Shown here piece by piece: positions 9,103 to 18,642 of a stretch of DNA of 64,000 nucleotides. This stretch comes from Legionella israelensis. GTDB lineage: Bacteria; Pseudomonadota; Gammaproteobacteria; Legionellales; Legionellaceae. Made by a program: the position numbers and the translations under genes. Location: contig NZ_CP038273.1 in assembly GCF_004571175.1 (NCBI RefSeq), forward strand, positions 1,426,001-1,490,000. The letters are read 5' to 3'. The notes beneath the pieces were generated by a model. That model had not been told where the DNA came from and did not search any database. It was given only the letters and a program-made list of their open reading frames with translations. Every line of letters starts with the position of its first letter. The stretch's first letter is position 1.

Positions 9103-10506
9103 CTATAGATGCTCAGCAGCATAATAAGCAAGCCTTGAACGCTCGCCACGCGTTAAAGTCATATGCGCACTATGCTCCCATGATTTAAATCGATCAACTG
9201 CGAAAGTTAAGCCGGATGTCGTTTCTGTCAGATAAGGCGTATCAATCTGCTTGATATCACCAAGACAAATAATTTTACTGCCTGGACCGGCCCGTGTCAC
9301 TAAAGTTTTAATTTGTTTGGAGGTCAGATTCTGCGCTTCATCAATGATGATGTAGCGGTTTAAAAAAGTGCGGCCCCTCATGAAATTTAATGAACGAATT
9401 TTAATTTTACTCTGCAAGAGATCGGCTGTGGCATGGCGGCCAAAACTGCCGCCTTCCTGCGTACCATGCAATACTTCAAGGTTATCCATGAGAGCGCCCA
9501 TCCACGGTGTCATTTTTTCCTCTTCCGTGCCCGGTAGAAAACCAATGTCCTCACCTACGGGAATGGTAACTCGCGTCATTAAAATTTCATTATAGCGGTT
9601 TTGGTCCAACACCTGAGTTAATCCTGCGGCGATGGTTAAAAGTGTTTTTCCGGTACCCGCAGTGCCTTGTAGGGTAACAAAATCAATATCAGGATTAAGC
9701 AATAAGTTTAAAGCAAAATTCTGCTCCCGATTACGTGCGGTAATGCCCCAGACGGCATGATTTGATTGTGTATAATCTTTTGCCAGCTCAACCACGGCAC
9801 TGTCATCAGGCTCAAGGCGTTTCACCAAAGCCTGAAATTCATTATTTTCCGTGCTTAAACAATCATTAAGATTCCACCGGCTGACTAAAGGTCCCGTCAC
9901 ACGATAAAATGTTTTCCCGCTTTCCTGCCAGGCTTCCATATTTTTCGCATGCGTATCCCAGAAATTATTGTCCAGAATATGTAAGCCGCTATGCAGAAGG
10001 TTAACGTCTTCAAGAACACGGTCATTGTAATAATCTTCTGCGGGAATACCTAAAATCCCGGCCTTGATACGCAGGTTAATGTCTTTGGAGATGAGAATCA
10101 CTCTTTTTTTGCCAGCGTATTTCTTTTGCAGCCCCAAAGCAGTAGCGAGAATCGTGTTATCCACTTTATTACCCGGCAAGGAAGAAAGATGAACCTGATC
10201 AAAATCATCGGTCTGGAAAAACAGACGACCGCGATATTGAGCCTCATCTGTATTCATATAACCGGGTACCGGCAAGCCTGCAACCACTTCATCATGGGTG
10301 GCGTGATTCATCAATTCGACCAGCATACGGTTCGTCTGTCTGACATTTCGCGCCAATTCAGACATTCCTGTTTTATGGCTATCCAATTCTTCAAGAACCA
10401 CCATAGGTAAGTAAATATCATGTTCTTCAAAACGGTAAATGGCCGTTGGATCATGCATTAATATATTGGTATCCAGAACAAACAGCTTATGTTTATCATT
10501 ATCCAT
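9103..10506 (-). CDS. PhoH2-type PIN domain-ATPase fusion
   Basis: A 467-residue cytoplasmic protein. An N-terminal PIN nuclease domain (about 1-150; FVLDTNILMHDP with the first metal-binding Asp, further acidic residues at DEAQ and DNTILA) is fused to a C-terminal PhoH ATPase (from about 235) with Walker A GTAGTGKTLL and Walker B IIIDEAQNL. PIN-PhoH fusions (PhoH2, YlaK-like) have been shown in other bacteria to act as RNA helicase/ribonucleases. Normal length for the family, with no visible defects. It sits between bcp and guaC on the same strand. Confidence 0.88.
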   Translation of the reverse strand: MDNDKHKLFVLDTNILMHDPTAIYRFEEHDIYLPMVVLEELDSHKTGMSELARNVRQTNRMLVELMNHATHDEVVAGLPVPGYMNTDEAQYRGRLFFQTDDFDQVHLSSLPGNKVDNTILATALGLQKKYAGKKRVILISKDINLRIKAGILGIPAEDYYNDRVLEDVNLLHSGLHILDNNFWDTHAKNMEAWQESGKTFYRVTGPLVSRWNLNDCLSTENNEFQALVKRLEPDDSAVVELAKDYTQSNHAVWGITARNREQNFALNLLLNPDIDFVTLQGTAGTGKTLLTIAAGLTQVLDQNRYNEILMTRVTIPVGEDIGFLPGTEEEKMTPWMGALMDNLEVLHGTQEGGSFGRHATADLLQSKIKIRSLNFMRGRTFLNRYIIIDEAQNLTSKQIKTLVTRAGPGSKIICLGDIKQIDTPYLTETTSGLTFAVDRFKSWEHSAHMTLTRGERSRLAYYAAEHL

Positions 10507-10536
10507 TATTTATCCTCTCATCCTGCCCTGCTTTAT

Positions 10537-10576
10537 CGTGAGGAGGTCGAAACAGACCCTCACGCATATTTTTTTT
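10537..10576 (+). terminator. Hairpin with T-tract, facing the + strand
   Basis: CGTGAGGAGGTC, a six-base loop and GACCCTCACG form a stable stem, followed after four bases by eight T residues. As an intrinsic terminator it would stop + strand transcription, yet both neighbours (bcp and the PhoH-like gene) are on the minus strand and no + strand gene precedes it. It may end an antisense transcript or act only as an mRNA structure between bcp and phoH. Confidence 0.45.
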
Positions 10577-10636
10577 ATCTAAGAAAGGACGATTATTCGA
10601 TTTATCACGGCAAAACTCAAGTTTGATGTTAAAACT

Positions 10637-11113
10637 CTACTTATTGGAGATAGATTGTTGCAGCTTTTTTAATGTGGCCAGAACTTCATCGACATGCCCT
10701 TTGACTTTGACTTTTCGCCATTCATGGCGTAATACGCCTTGTCCATCAATGATAAAAGTGCTTCGTTCAATTCCCAGTGCCTGCTTGCCAAACATGGATT
10801 TCATTTTAATGACATCAAATAACTCACATAGCTTGCCTTCACCATCGGAAATCAATTCAAAAGGAAATTGCTGCTTTATTTTGAAATTGTTGTGAGATTT
10901 TAAACCATCCCGCGAAACACCGAAAATTTCGGTGTTCAATTCCTGAAACTGTGAATAAGCATCACGAAAACATTGTCCTTCAGTGGTGCAACCTGGCGTA
11001 GAATCTTTAGGATAAAAATACAAAACAAGCCATTTTCCTGCATAATCCGCCAAATTGGCAGAAAGATTGTTGGTGGCCATAAATTCACATTCAATTTTAT
11101 CACCGATTTTCAT
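10637..11113 (-). CDS. bcp: Thioredoxin-dependent peroxiredoxin (Bcp/PrxQ)
   Basis: A 158-residue atypical two-Cys peroxiredoxin that reduces hydroperoxides in the cytoplasm. The active site reads YPKDSTPGCTTEGQCF, with the peroxidatic Cys and a resolving Cys five residues later, as in BCP/PrxQ. The start at 11113 (MKIGDK) is chosen because GGAG lies five bases upstream and family members begin here; an upstream in-frame extension of 32 residues lacks similarity and would run into the divergent smpB promoter. First gene of a likely bcp-phoH-guaC unit. Confidence 0.9.
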   Translation of the reverse strand: MKIGDKIECEFMATNNLSANLADYAGKWLVLYFYPKDSTPGCTTEGQCFRDAYSQFQELNTEIFGVSRDGLKSHNNFKIKQQFPFELISDGEGKLCELFDVIKMKSMFGKQALGIERSTFIIDGQGVLRHEWRKVKVKGHVDEVLATLKKLQQSISNK

Positions 11114-11202
11114 AAAAACTCCAAAACACGGGTAATTGACTTCCGGCAAGAGGAAATACCTATTGTCATTATAGTCTGTCCTATGGTTCATCGGATATGT
11201 TA

Positions 11203-11208
11203 TAATCA
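11203..11208 (+). promoter_or_regulatory. Possible -10 box for smpB
   Basis: TGTTATAAT, close to an extended -10, lies about 30 bases before the preferred smpB start, in the divergent bcp-smpB spacer. No strong -35 is seen. The position is approximate. Confidence 0.35.
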
Positions 11209-11238
11209 ATTTTTTGTAAAATGAACTCTAAGCTGATA

Positions 11239-11709
11239 ATGACGGCCAAAGCCCAACAAAATGCCACAATCGCCATCAATAAAAAAGCCCGCTTTGATTA
11301 TTTTCTTGAAGATGAATTTGAAGCTGGCTTAGTTCTCGAAGGCTGGGAAGTCAAAAGTTTGCGAGCAGGCAAAGTAAACCTCTCAGACGCCCATGTGATC
11401 ATCAAACACGGGGAAGCTTTTTTATTGGGCGCACAAATTCAACCTCTGGCAACGGCTTCCACCCACATCACACCGGATGTTACCCGCACCCGCAAATTAT
11501 TGCTTAACCGTAAAGAGCTTAATCAATTGATTGGCAGCGCTGAGCGTCAAGGATATACCATTGTGCCTTTATCGCTTTATTGGAAAAAAAATAAAGTAAA
11601 AATCAAAATCGCTCTCGCCAAGGGTAAAAAAACGCATGACAAACGAGACAGCATAAAGGAAAGGGACTGGCAGAGAGATCATGCAAGGCTTATGAAAAAA
11701 TACCGCTAA
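11239..11709 (+). CDS. smpB: SsrA-binding protein SmpB
   Basis: A 156-residue tmRNA-binding protein for ribosome rescue (trans-translation). It contains the family core [24 protein letters not shown] and the basic C-terminal tail [15 protein letters not shown] that enters the ribosomal decoding site. I prefer ATG 11239 (MTAKAQQ) since it matches the usual N-terminal length; an in-frame ATG at 11221 would add six residues and sit directly on the predicted transcript start. Divergent from bcp. No tmRNA gene was recognised nearby. Confidence 0.92.
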   Translation: MTAKAQQNATIAINKKARFDYFLEDEFEAGLVLEGWEVKSLRAGKVNLSDAHVIIKHGEAFLLGAQIQPLATASTHITPDVTRTRKLLLNRKELNQLIGSAERQGYTIVPLSLYWKKNKVKIKIALAKGKKTHDKRDSIKERDWQRDHARLMKKYR

Positions 11710-11791
11710 CCGGCCATGTAATAAAAAACATGCCAGCCGGCACAAATACGGTCTTGGCCCATCTTGCAAGCAATGCGCACTTAAAATTCGT

Positions 11792-12535
11792 TTAATCCTG
11801 AGGTAATTGAGGATATACTCGATTCAGGTTCTGATCAATTGCTACCCTGTCGTCAAAAACAAAACAATAACCCTGCCATAAAGAGTCGTCGTCATTCTGT
11901 TTCGCTTGCAAGTACTGGATAATTCCTCCCTGCAAATGATAAACTTTTTCAAAGCCTTTGCTTTTTAAATAAGCCGTTGATTTTTCACAGCGAATACCAC
12001 CTGTGCAAAACATAGCAATGGTTTTATCTTTTTTATCCATCAAATGCTTTTCCACATAATCTGGAAAATCACGAAAATTTTCCGTGTCAGGATTGACCGC
12101 ATTCTGAAAAGTTCCTAAGGTATATTCATAATGATTGCGAGTATCCACCACTACTACATTGGGGTTTTGAATCAGTTCATGCCATTCTTGTGCACTTAAA
12201 TATTCCCCTGCGGATGTCCGGGGATCAATACCTTCAATACCCAATGTGACAATTTCTTTTCTTAATTTAACCTTGGCTTTCTCAAAAGGATTTTTATCGT
12301 CAAAGGTTTCTCTGAATTGCAAATCCTCAAAACAGCAATGACGGCGTAGAAATTGATAATATTCTGCCATCGACTCTCGAGTACCGGCAAAGCTGCCATT
12401 AATACCTTCCTCAGCTAAAATAATCGTCCCTTTTAGCCCAAGTTGTTGCATTTTTTCAAGGAGGGGTTCGCGTAAGGCTTCAAAATCATCAAGCGGAATA
12501 AATTTATAAAAGGCAGCAATAACGATATCTTTCAT
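11792..12535 (-). CDS. trhO: Rhodanese-domain tRNA uridine hydroxylase TrhO (YceA family)
   Basis: A 247-residue protein of the YceA/TrhO family, which installs 5-hydroxyuridine at the tRNA wobble position 34 in an oxygen-dependent way. An N-terminal acylphosphatase-like part ([11 protein letters not shown]) is followed by a rhodanese domain (from about residue 120; VVDTRNHYE and the catalytic loop [10 protein letters not shown]). The start at 12535 ([12 protein letters not shown]) matches the family N-terminus; an upstream in-frame start adds 21 unconvincing residues. It is convergent with smpB. Confidence 0.88.
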   Translation of the reverse strand: MKDIVIAAFYKFIPLDDFEALREPLLEKMQQLGLKGTIILAEEGINGSFAGTRESMAEYYQFLRRHCCFEDLQFRETFDDKNPFEKAKVKLRKEIVTLGIEGIDPRTSAGEYLSAQEWHELIQNPNVVVVDTRNHYEYTLGTFQNAVNPDTENFRDFPDYVEKHLMDKKDKTIAMFCTGGIRCEKSTAYLKSKGFEKVYHLQGGIIQYLQAKQNDDDSLWQGYCFVFDDRVAIDQNLNRVYPQLPQD

Positions 12536-12713
12536 TTTTTTACCAGATGTTACCATTTCTGAACGAATCTTATCATTAAAAGCTGCAAAACTTAGCATTT
12601 AATCATAATTTAGGCAATAGGAATGATAAGCAACGAATTGACAAGGTTCACTCGACAAGAGTAATCTGATGGATCAGGGAAATTATTTTTTGCACAAGTT
12701 TAAGGAGAAACTT

Positions 12714-14012
12714 ATGTCAAAGCGCTCAAACCTTTTTAGCAGTATCCTTAGTTTTATGCTTTGTACTTCTTTATGTTTTGCTGCCCCCCCTGTAAAATCC
12801 ATAGTGGTTTTTGGCGACAGTTTGTCGGATATAGGCAATACATCGCATTTATTAAAAAGCCTACGAAAAGATGAAAATCCTTCCTATCTTGTCCGCCCCC
12901 TAAAAGTGTATGTCATCAACAAAATGGAAGAATTCGCCGAAGAATACTATGTTCCGCAAATTCTTCTTGATGCCGGCATAAGGCAAGTCACTGAGTTCTT
13001 TGATTATCAACTTGCTCCGATGCTGGCTGATCTTATTGGCAGCATACGCCGCGTCCCTGTCCTGCCCGAAAAACCTTATTGGAATCACCGTTTTTCAAAT
13101 GGCCGTGTCTGGTTTGAATACCTTGCCCCCATGCTGGGAATAGATAAGGAGGAAGAAGAGCAGTATATCAATAAAGCCTTCGGAGGTAGCTGGGCTATGA
13201 CCTATAATCGTCAGTTAACCATCTGGAATTTTATTCAACACCCTCTTTTAACGCTGAAAACACTCATTAATGGCAAATTAATCCCTCCCAGTTTAGGTTT
13301 AATCGTACAGGCCTATCTGATGGAACATCAGCAAATCGATTCTCAAGCCCATTATTTTATTTTCAGTGGAAATAATGATTACGTGAATGCCCTCATCTTT
13401 GAAGACACTTACGAGCCAGAGGTCATGAATCGATACATAGACAATGTATTAAATGATCTTTCTGCCTCCATTCATAAATTATCCCAGGCAGGCGCCAGGC
13501 ATTTCGTCATTATAGGTATTCCGCACGTTGGCAATACGCCCAAATTCATTCATACTGCCGAAAGTGCCATCCTTAATCAGGCTGTGGATCAACATAATCA
13601 GCGACTACAGCAGCTCATCACCGATTGGCAAGCCTCTTTGTCCAGTGTCGCGGATTTCATTTATATTGATGCACAAGATATTTTCTCCAAGGCATTAACC
13701 GAGCCAACCCGATACGGTTTTACCAATATCACTGATGCTTGCATTGACGTTAAATTGCCTATGTTTAATCTCATCGCAAGCCGCTCACCTTTTACTCATA
13801 ATTATGTCCTGCAATATGCGCAAGTCTTGCAATATCGTCATCCGCAATTTACTCAGGGTGAAACTAATTATCATGTATGCCAGACACCGGAAAATTATCT
13901 GTTCTGGGATGAGATTCATCCATCAACCCGCGCCCACCATTATTTTGCCTATGAAATATGCCTTGCCCTAAAAGATAAGGGTTATGATACTCATTGCAAT
14001 ATGCCTACGTGA
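12714..14012 (+). CDS. plaC: Secreted GDSL phospholipase/acyltransferase (PlaC-like)
   Basis: A 432-residue exported lipolytic enzyme of the Legionella PlaA/PlaC/PlaD GDSL family. A signal peptide (LFSSILSFMLCTSLCFA) precedes block I VFGDSLSDIGN (nucleophilic Ser), the block III-type SGNNDY, and the block V DEIHPSTRAHHYF with catalytic Asp and His. Two cysteines (in DACIDVKL and YHVCQTPENY) could form the disulfide loop described for PlaC. These enzymes act as lysophospholipase A and cholesterol acyltransferase outside the cell. ATG 12714 has a strong AAGGAG seven bases upstream. The PlaC rather than PlaA name rests on length and the cysteine pair. Confidence 0.75.
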   Translation: MSKRSNLFSSILSFMLCTSLCFAAPPVKSIVVFGDSLSDIGNTSHLLKSLRKDENPSYLVRPLKVYVINKMEEFAEEYYVPQILLDAGIRQVTEFFDYQLAPMLADLIGSIRRVPVLPEKPYWNHRFSNGRVWFEYLAPMLGIDKEEEEQYINKAFGGSWAMTYNRQLTIWNFIQHPLLTLKTLINGKLIPPSLGLIVQAYLMEHQQIDSQAHYFIFSGNNDYVNALIFEDTYEPEVMNRYIDNVLNDLSASIHKLSQAGARHFVIIGIPHVGNTPKFIHTAESAILNQAVDQHNQRLQQLITDWQASLSSVADFIYIDAQDIFSKALTEPTRYGFTNITDACIDVKLPMFNLIASRSPFTHNYVLQYAQVLQYRHPQFTQGETNYHVCQTPENYLFWDEIHPSTRAHHYFAYEICLALKDKGYDTHCNMPT

Positions 14013-14032
14013 GAAAACTTTTGAAATGGCAG

Positions 14033-14095
14033 GGTAAACGCACCTAATAGCGCAAGCTCAGCAGGTAGGCAAAAGGGGAACTTTTGTGATCAAAA
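14033..14095. repeat. Dispersed intergenic repeat, copy 2 (compact form)
   Basis: AACGCACCTAATAGCGCAA followed by CAGGTAGGCAAAAGGGG and CTTTTGTGATC; the same blocks occur at about 2399-2542, where roughly 90 bases separate them. The sequence lies between the plaC-like gene and glmS and has no coding potential. Confidence 0.5.
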
Positions 14096-14193
14096 ATCAG
14101 ATGGATTTGTCCTGTTGAAGTGGTTAAACATTTGGTTAGCCACTTCCAACTGTGGCATAATGAGTGATTTTTGTATTTGAGGCCAGTTTCTAA

Positions 14194-14240
14194 CTCATGT
14201 TACTCAGTACAGTATTTTTAGAAGATTTGCTTCACATGAG
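14194..14240. repeat. Short derivative of the CTCATG palindromic element
   Basis: It begins CTCATGTTACTCAGTACAG and ends CACATGAG, i.e. both termini of the 100-145 bp CTCATG palindrome found at 23596, 31989 and 60199, but with the middle missing. It lies upstream of glmS. Confidence 0.5.
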
Positions 14241-14284
14241 TTACTAAGAAGATCAAGTAAACGGTTACAATGGGGAGTAATAAT

Positions 14285-16102
14285 ATGTGCGGGATTATGG
14301 GAGCGGTTTCACAGCGTGATATCAGTAAAGTCTTGCTAGAGGGTTTACATCGTTTAGAGTATCGCGGTTATGATTCAGCGGGTATAGCCGTTATCGATGA
14401 TCATTCCCAACTAAAACGCCTTCGAATGCAGGGGAAAGTTCAGGCTTTGACTGAGGCTCTGAAAGAAACCGCCATTGCAGGTCATACCGGCATTGCACAT
14501 ACTCGTTGGGCAACGCATGGTAAACCTTGCGAACTGAATGCCCACCCGCACCTCTCCCACGATGAAATTGCCATTGTCCATAACGGCATTATCGAAAATC
14601 ATGAACGCTTACGCCAGGCTTTAGTTGAAAAAGGTTATGAATTTCTATCAGAAACAGATACGGAAGTTGCTGCTCATCTTATTCATTATCATTATCAACA
14701 ACATGAAAATCTTCTGGAAGCAGTCCAGGAGGCCAGCGCAGAAATGGAAGGTGCTTTCGCTCTGGGTGTTATACATCAAAGGCGTCCGGATATGATTGTT
14801 GCAATACGCAAAGGCAGCCCCCTTGTCATTGGACTTGGAATTGGAGAAAATTTCATTGCCTCCGATTCGCTTGCCCTTCGCTCTTTTGCCCAATCCGTGA
14901 TTTATCTTGAGGAAGGAGACAGTGCGATTCTGACCTTTGACGGCGTACAGATTTATGATAAAGAACGACATAAAACGCAACGCAAACCTCAACCATTGAG
15001 TTCGGACAATGAAGCTGTCAGCAAAGGGCCTTATCGGCATTTTATGTTGAAAGAAATCTTTGAGCAGTCCAAAGTCCTTGCTGATACACTTGAAGGCCGT
15101 ATTTCAAGCCCGGAGGTACTAAAAGCCAGCTTTGGCGAACGGGCGGCTGAGCTTTTCCCGAAAGTCAAATACATTCATATCGTAGCTTGCGGAACCAGCT
15201 ATCACGCAGGGCTTGTTGCTCGCTACTGGATTGAATCTTTAGCAGGCATTCCCACACAAGTGGAAATAGCCAGCGAATATCGATATCGAGATGTAGTGGT
15301 ACCTGAAAACAGTTTATTTATCACCGTTTCACAATCCGGAGAAACAGCAGACACACTCGCTGCCTTAGCCAAATCCAGGTCAATGAATTATTTAGGCAGC
15401 CTTGCCATCTGTAATGTTGCCAGCAGTTCTTTAGTCCGTGAGGCGGATATGGTTTTTCTCACCCGTGCCGGCATTGAAATCGGCGTTGCTTCCACTAAAG
15501 CCTTTACCACGCAACTCGCCGCTTTTCTCATGCTAACTGCAGCGCTTAGTACCAGACAAAATAACACCCAACAAATTCTGGAACAATTACAGGAGTTACC
15601 TGCCTGTTGTGAACGTTCATTGCAAATGAATAAGAATATTGAAAAATTATCCACCTTGTTTGTCAACAAGGAGCATACTCTGTTCCTGGGTCGAGGCATG
15701 CAATATCCGGTCGCTCTGGAGGGTGCTCTAAAATTAAAGGAGATTTCTTATATCCATGCAGAAGCCTACCCTGCTGGAGAACTCAAACATGGTCCTTTGG
15801 CACTTGTGGATGATAAAATGCCTGTTATAGCGGTAGCTCCCAATGATGAACTACTGGATAAGCTGAAATCCAATCTGCACGAAGTCAGTGCGCGAGGCGG
15901 TCAGCTTTTTGTTTTTGTTGATGATTCTCGCGGATGGGAATCAAACGATGCCCATTTAATTAAAATTCCTGCTTGCGGTTGTTGGATCGCCCCCATCATT
16001 TATACCATACCACTGCAATTACTGGCCTATCATGTTGCCGTGGCCAAGGGTACGGATGTGGACCAACCAAGAAATCTGGCAAAATCAGTGACTGTTGAAT
16101 GA
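14285..16102 (+). CDS. glmS: Glutamine-fructose-6-phosphate aminotransferase (isomerizing)
   Basis: A 605-residue enzyme making glucosamine-6-phosphate for peptidoglycan and LPS. The start must be ATG 14285, because Cys2 (MCGIMG) becomes the N-terminal nucleophile of the class II glutaminase domain after Met removal; GGGGAG lies seven bases upstream. The glutaminase part (1-240; LEYRGYDSAG, HTRWATHG) is followed by two SIS isomerase domains (CGTSYHAG, SQSGETADT, and LGRGMQYPVALEGALKLKEI), ending in the canonical LAKSVTVE. No glmS ribozyme-like leader is apparent. Confidence 0.96.
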   Translation: MCGIMGAVSQRDISKVLLEGLHRLEYRGYDSAGIAVIDDHSQLKRLRMQGKVQALTEALKETAIAGHTGIAHTRWATHGKPCELNAHPHLSHDEIAIVHNGIIENHERLRQALVEKGYEFLSETDTEVAAHLIHYHYQQHENLLEAVQEASAEMEGAFALGVIHQRRPDMIVAIRKGSPLVIGLGIGENFIASDSLALRSFAQSVIYLEEGDSAILTFDGVQIYDKERHKTQRKPQPLSSDNEAVSKGPYRHFMLKEIFEQSKVLADTLEGRISSPEVLKASFGERAAELFPKVKYIHIVACGTSYHAGLVARYWIESLAGIPTQVEIASEYRYRDVVVPENSLFITVSQSGETADTLAALAKSRSMNYLGSLAICNVASSSLVREADMVFLTRAGIEIGVASTKAFTTQLAAFLMLTAALSTRQNNTQQILEQLQELPACCERSLQMNKNIEKLSTLFVNKEHTLFLGRGMQYPVALEGALKLKEISYIHAEAYPAGELKHGPLALVDDKMPVIAVAPNDELLDKLKSNLHEVSARGGQLFVFVDDSRGWESNDAHLIKIPACGCWIAPIIYTIPLQLLAYHVAVAKGTDVDQPRNLAKSVTVE

Positions 16103-16153
16103 ATACTTCAAAAAATAAATGCAGTAAATCTTTTGACATTTTGCGAGCTTGAG

Positions 16154-16200
16154 GCAAAACGACTACGATAAAAGATAAGGGCACAGAACCTGACAAAATA
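16154..16200 (+). repeat. Dispersed repeat around GATAAAAGATAAG, copy 1
   Basis: The block CGATAAAAGATAAGGGCACA followed by GAACCTGAC lies between glmS and tex. A close match on the same strand occurs at 44744-44774 between a transporter gene and a hypothetical gene. Function is unknown; it is non-coding in both places. Confidence 0.4.
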
Positions 16201-16286
16201 TCGCAATATCACTTCCAATAAGTATATAATAGTGTGCACCACCAAGAGGTGTATACAAATTTTCTATGATGTTTACGGGGATATGA

Positions 16287-18641
16287 ATGACTCAAGAGAA
16301 GTTAAGGGGGGCTGCGGCAATCATCGCCCAGGAACTAAAAGCACAGGTAGCACAGGTTGAAGCCGCTATCCGACTTTTGGACGATGGAGCAACTGTGCCT
16401 TTTATTGCACGTTATCGAAAAGAAGCAACCAAAGGTCTGAATGATGTTCAGTTAAGATTACTGGAAGAACGTCTTCACTATCTTCGTGAACTGGATGAAC
16501 GTCGCGCCTCCATTCTTCACTCCATACGTGAACAGGATAAGTTAACCCCCGAATTGGAACAGAACATACTGGCCGCAGATACCAAGTCCCGGCTGGAGGA
16601 TTTATATCTGCCGTACAGGCCAAAACGCCGTACCAAAGCAATGATCGCTATTGAAGCTGGTCTTGAGCCCTTGGCAGTCAATCTCTTAAGTGATCCGACC
16701 ATTGAGCCTGAACAATATGCGGCCGAATTCATTCATCCTGAAGCCGATATCCATGATGCAAGTGCCGCATTAGAAGGTGCACAGCAAATACTCATGGAAC
16801 GTTTTTCAGAAGATGCCGCACTGATTGATCAAATACGTGAATATTTATGGCAACATGGAATTGTAAAGGCTGTTGGTACAAGCAAGAAAAAAGAGGAGAA
16901 AAACAAATTTTCTGATTACTTTGACTACGCCGAGCCTATTAAAAAAATACCGTCTCATCGAGCTCTCGCACTCTTGCGAGGAAGGCGAGAGGGGGCATTA
17001 AAGATATCACTGACCCTCCCTGAAAATGACATTGACTATGGTGAAAAAACCGTTGCCCATTATTTTCATATTCATGATCAGCAAAGAGCTGCTGACTCCT
17101 GGTTACTGAATACTGTTCGCATGACTTGGAAAATCAAATTGTTTACTAAGTTGGAATTGGAGTTATTAACGCGTTTACGGGAGATGGCGGATGAAGAAGC
17201 CATTAAGGTCTTCGCTCGTAATTTGCGTGATTTATTATTGGCAGCTCCAGCGGGGGCACAAGTCACCATGGGACTTGATCCAGGGATTCGAACGGGTGTG
17301 AAAGTGGTTGTTGTCGATGCTACAGGCAAGCTATTGGACTACACGACTGTTTTTCCCTTCGCACCTCAAAATGAATGGCATGCAGCCATGGCTGAATTGG
17401 CCAAAATGGCTGCCAGATACGAAGTTAGTCTCATCAGCATTGGAAATGGCACAGGTTCACGCGAAACAGAACGTCTGGTTGCCGACATGATGAAAATGTA
17501 TCCCGATTTGCAATTGTCCAAATTAATGGTTAATGAAGCTGGCGCCTCAGTTTATTCAGCCTCTGAAATCGCCGCAGAAGAATTTCCTGAGTTGGATGTT
17601 TCTTTACGCGGTGCCGTATCAATTGCAAGGCGCCTTCAAGATCCTTTAGCCGAATTGGTGAAGATAGAACCCAGGTCAATTGGTGTCGGGCAATATCAAC
17701 ATGATGTTAATCAAACTCGGTTGGCCAGAAGTCTGGATGCGGTCGTGGAAGATTGTGTGAATGCAGTCGGCGTGGATGTAAATACTGCTTCAGCGGCATT
17801 ACTGACTTATATTTCAGGGCTCAATGAATCTCTGGCAAAGAATATTGTCCAATATCGCAATGAACACGGCGCTTTTACCAATCGCGAACAATTTAAAGCC
17901 ATTGAACGTATCGGAGAGAAAACCTTTCAACAGGCTGCAGGTTTTTTGCGTATACCTAATGGCGATAACCCTCTGGATAATTCAAGTGTCCATCCTGAAT
18001 CCTATCCTCTGGTTGAGAAAATATTGGCAGATCACCAGATAAGCTTATCTGAAATGATTGGCAATAAAGAAGTGCTACATTCGATTAATGCCAGTCAATA
18101 TATCAATGATAACGTGGGATTAAGTACCGTTCGTGATATACTAACGGAGTTGGAAAAGCCTGGACGTGACCCCAGACCGGAATTCAAAACCGCGCAATTT
18201 AAGGAAGGGGTGGAAGATATTCATCATTTACATGAAGGGATGATTCTCGAAGGTGTGGTTTCCAATGTGACCAATTTTGGTGCATTTGTGGATATCGGTG
18301 TTCATCAGGATGGCCTGGTGCATATTTCTGCAATGACGCATCGTTTTGTTAAAGATCCACGTTCAGTGGTAAAAGCAGGAGATGTTGTCAAAGTCAAAGT
18401 TCTGGATATCGACAAAGAACGCCGAAGAATCGGCCTGACCATGAAGCTGGAAGAAAACAAAGAGGCCATTGAAGTCAATAAAACCGCTTCAACGGCGCCT
18501 CAAGCCAGGAAAGCAAAAAAATCAACTCCCAAAAAAGATAAGCCTGCGCAAAACAAAAACACTCCTGCGAGCTCTAAAAAAACGATATTTAATACTGCCA
18601 TGGCCGATGCATTAGCAAAATTAAAGCAAGGTATGAAATAA
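16287..18641 (+). CDS. tex: RNA-binding transcription accessory protein Tex
   Basis: A 784-residue protein of full family length. Order: an N-terminal HTH-like and helical region, a YqgF/RNase H-like domain (about 330-450; GLDPGIRTGVKVVVVD), helix-hairpin-helix repeats (about 490-560; the VNTASAALL and EHGAFTNREQ segments) and an S1 RNA-binding domain (about 648-720; GVVSNVTNFGAFVDIG), followed by a Lys/Ala-rich tail. Tex influences transcription and stress responses in several bacteria. It is the first gene of a tight tex-yciA-hypothetical cluster: only one base separates its stop from the next ATG. Confidence 0.93.
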   Translation: MTQEKLRGAAAIIAQELKAQVAQVEAAIRLLDDGATVPFIARYRKEATKGLNDVQLRLLEERLHYLRELDERRASILHSIREQDKLTPELEQNILAADTKSRLEDLYLPYRPKRRTKAMIAIEAGLEPLAVNLLSDPTIEPEQYAAEFIHPEADIHDASAALEGAQQILMERFSEDAALIDQIREYLWQHGIVKAVGTSKKKEEKNKFSDYFDYAEPIKKIPSHRALALLRGRREGALKISLTLPENDIDYGEKTVAHYFHIHDQQRAADSWLLNTVRMTWKIKLFTKLELELLTRLREMADEEAIKVFARNLRDLLLAAPAGAQVTMGLDPGIRTGVKVVVVDATGKLLDYTTVFPFAPQNEWHAAMAELAKMAARYEVSLISIGNGTGSRETERLVADMMKMYPDLQLSKLMVNEAGASVYSASEIAAEEFPELDVSLRGAVSIARRLQDPLAELVKIEPRSIGVGQYQHDVNQTRLARSLDAVVEDCVNAVGVDVNTASAALLTYISGLNESLAKNIVQYRNEHGAFTNREQFKAIERIGEKTFQQAAGFLRIPNGDNPLDNSSVHPESYPLVEKILADHQISLSEMIGNKEVLHSINASQYINDNVGLSTVRDILTELEKPGRDPRPEFKTAQFKEGVEDIHHLHEGMILEGVVSNVTNFGAFVDIGVHQDGLVHISAMTHRFVKDPRSVVKAGDVVKVKVLDIDKERRRIGLTMKLEENKEAIEVNKTASTAPQARKAKKSTPKKDKPAQNKNTPASSKKTIFNTAMADALAKLKQGMK

Positions 18642-18642
18642 T

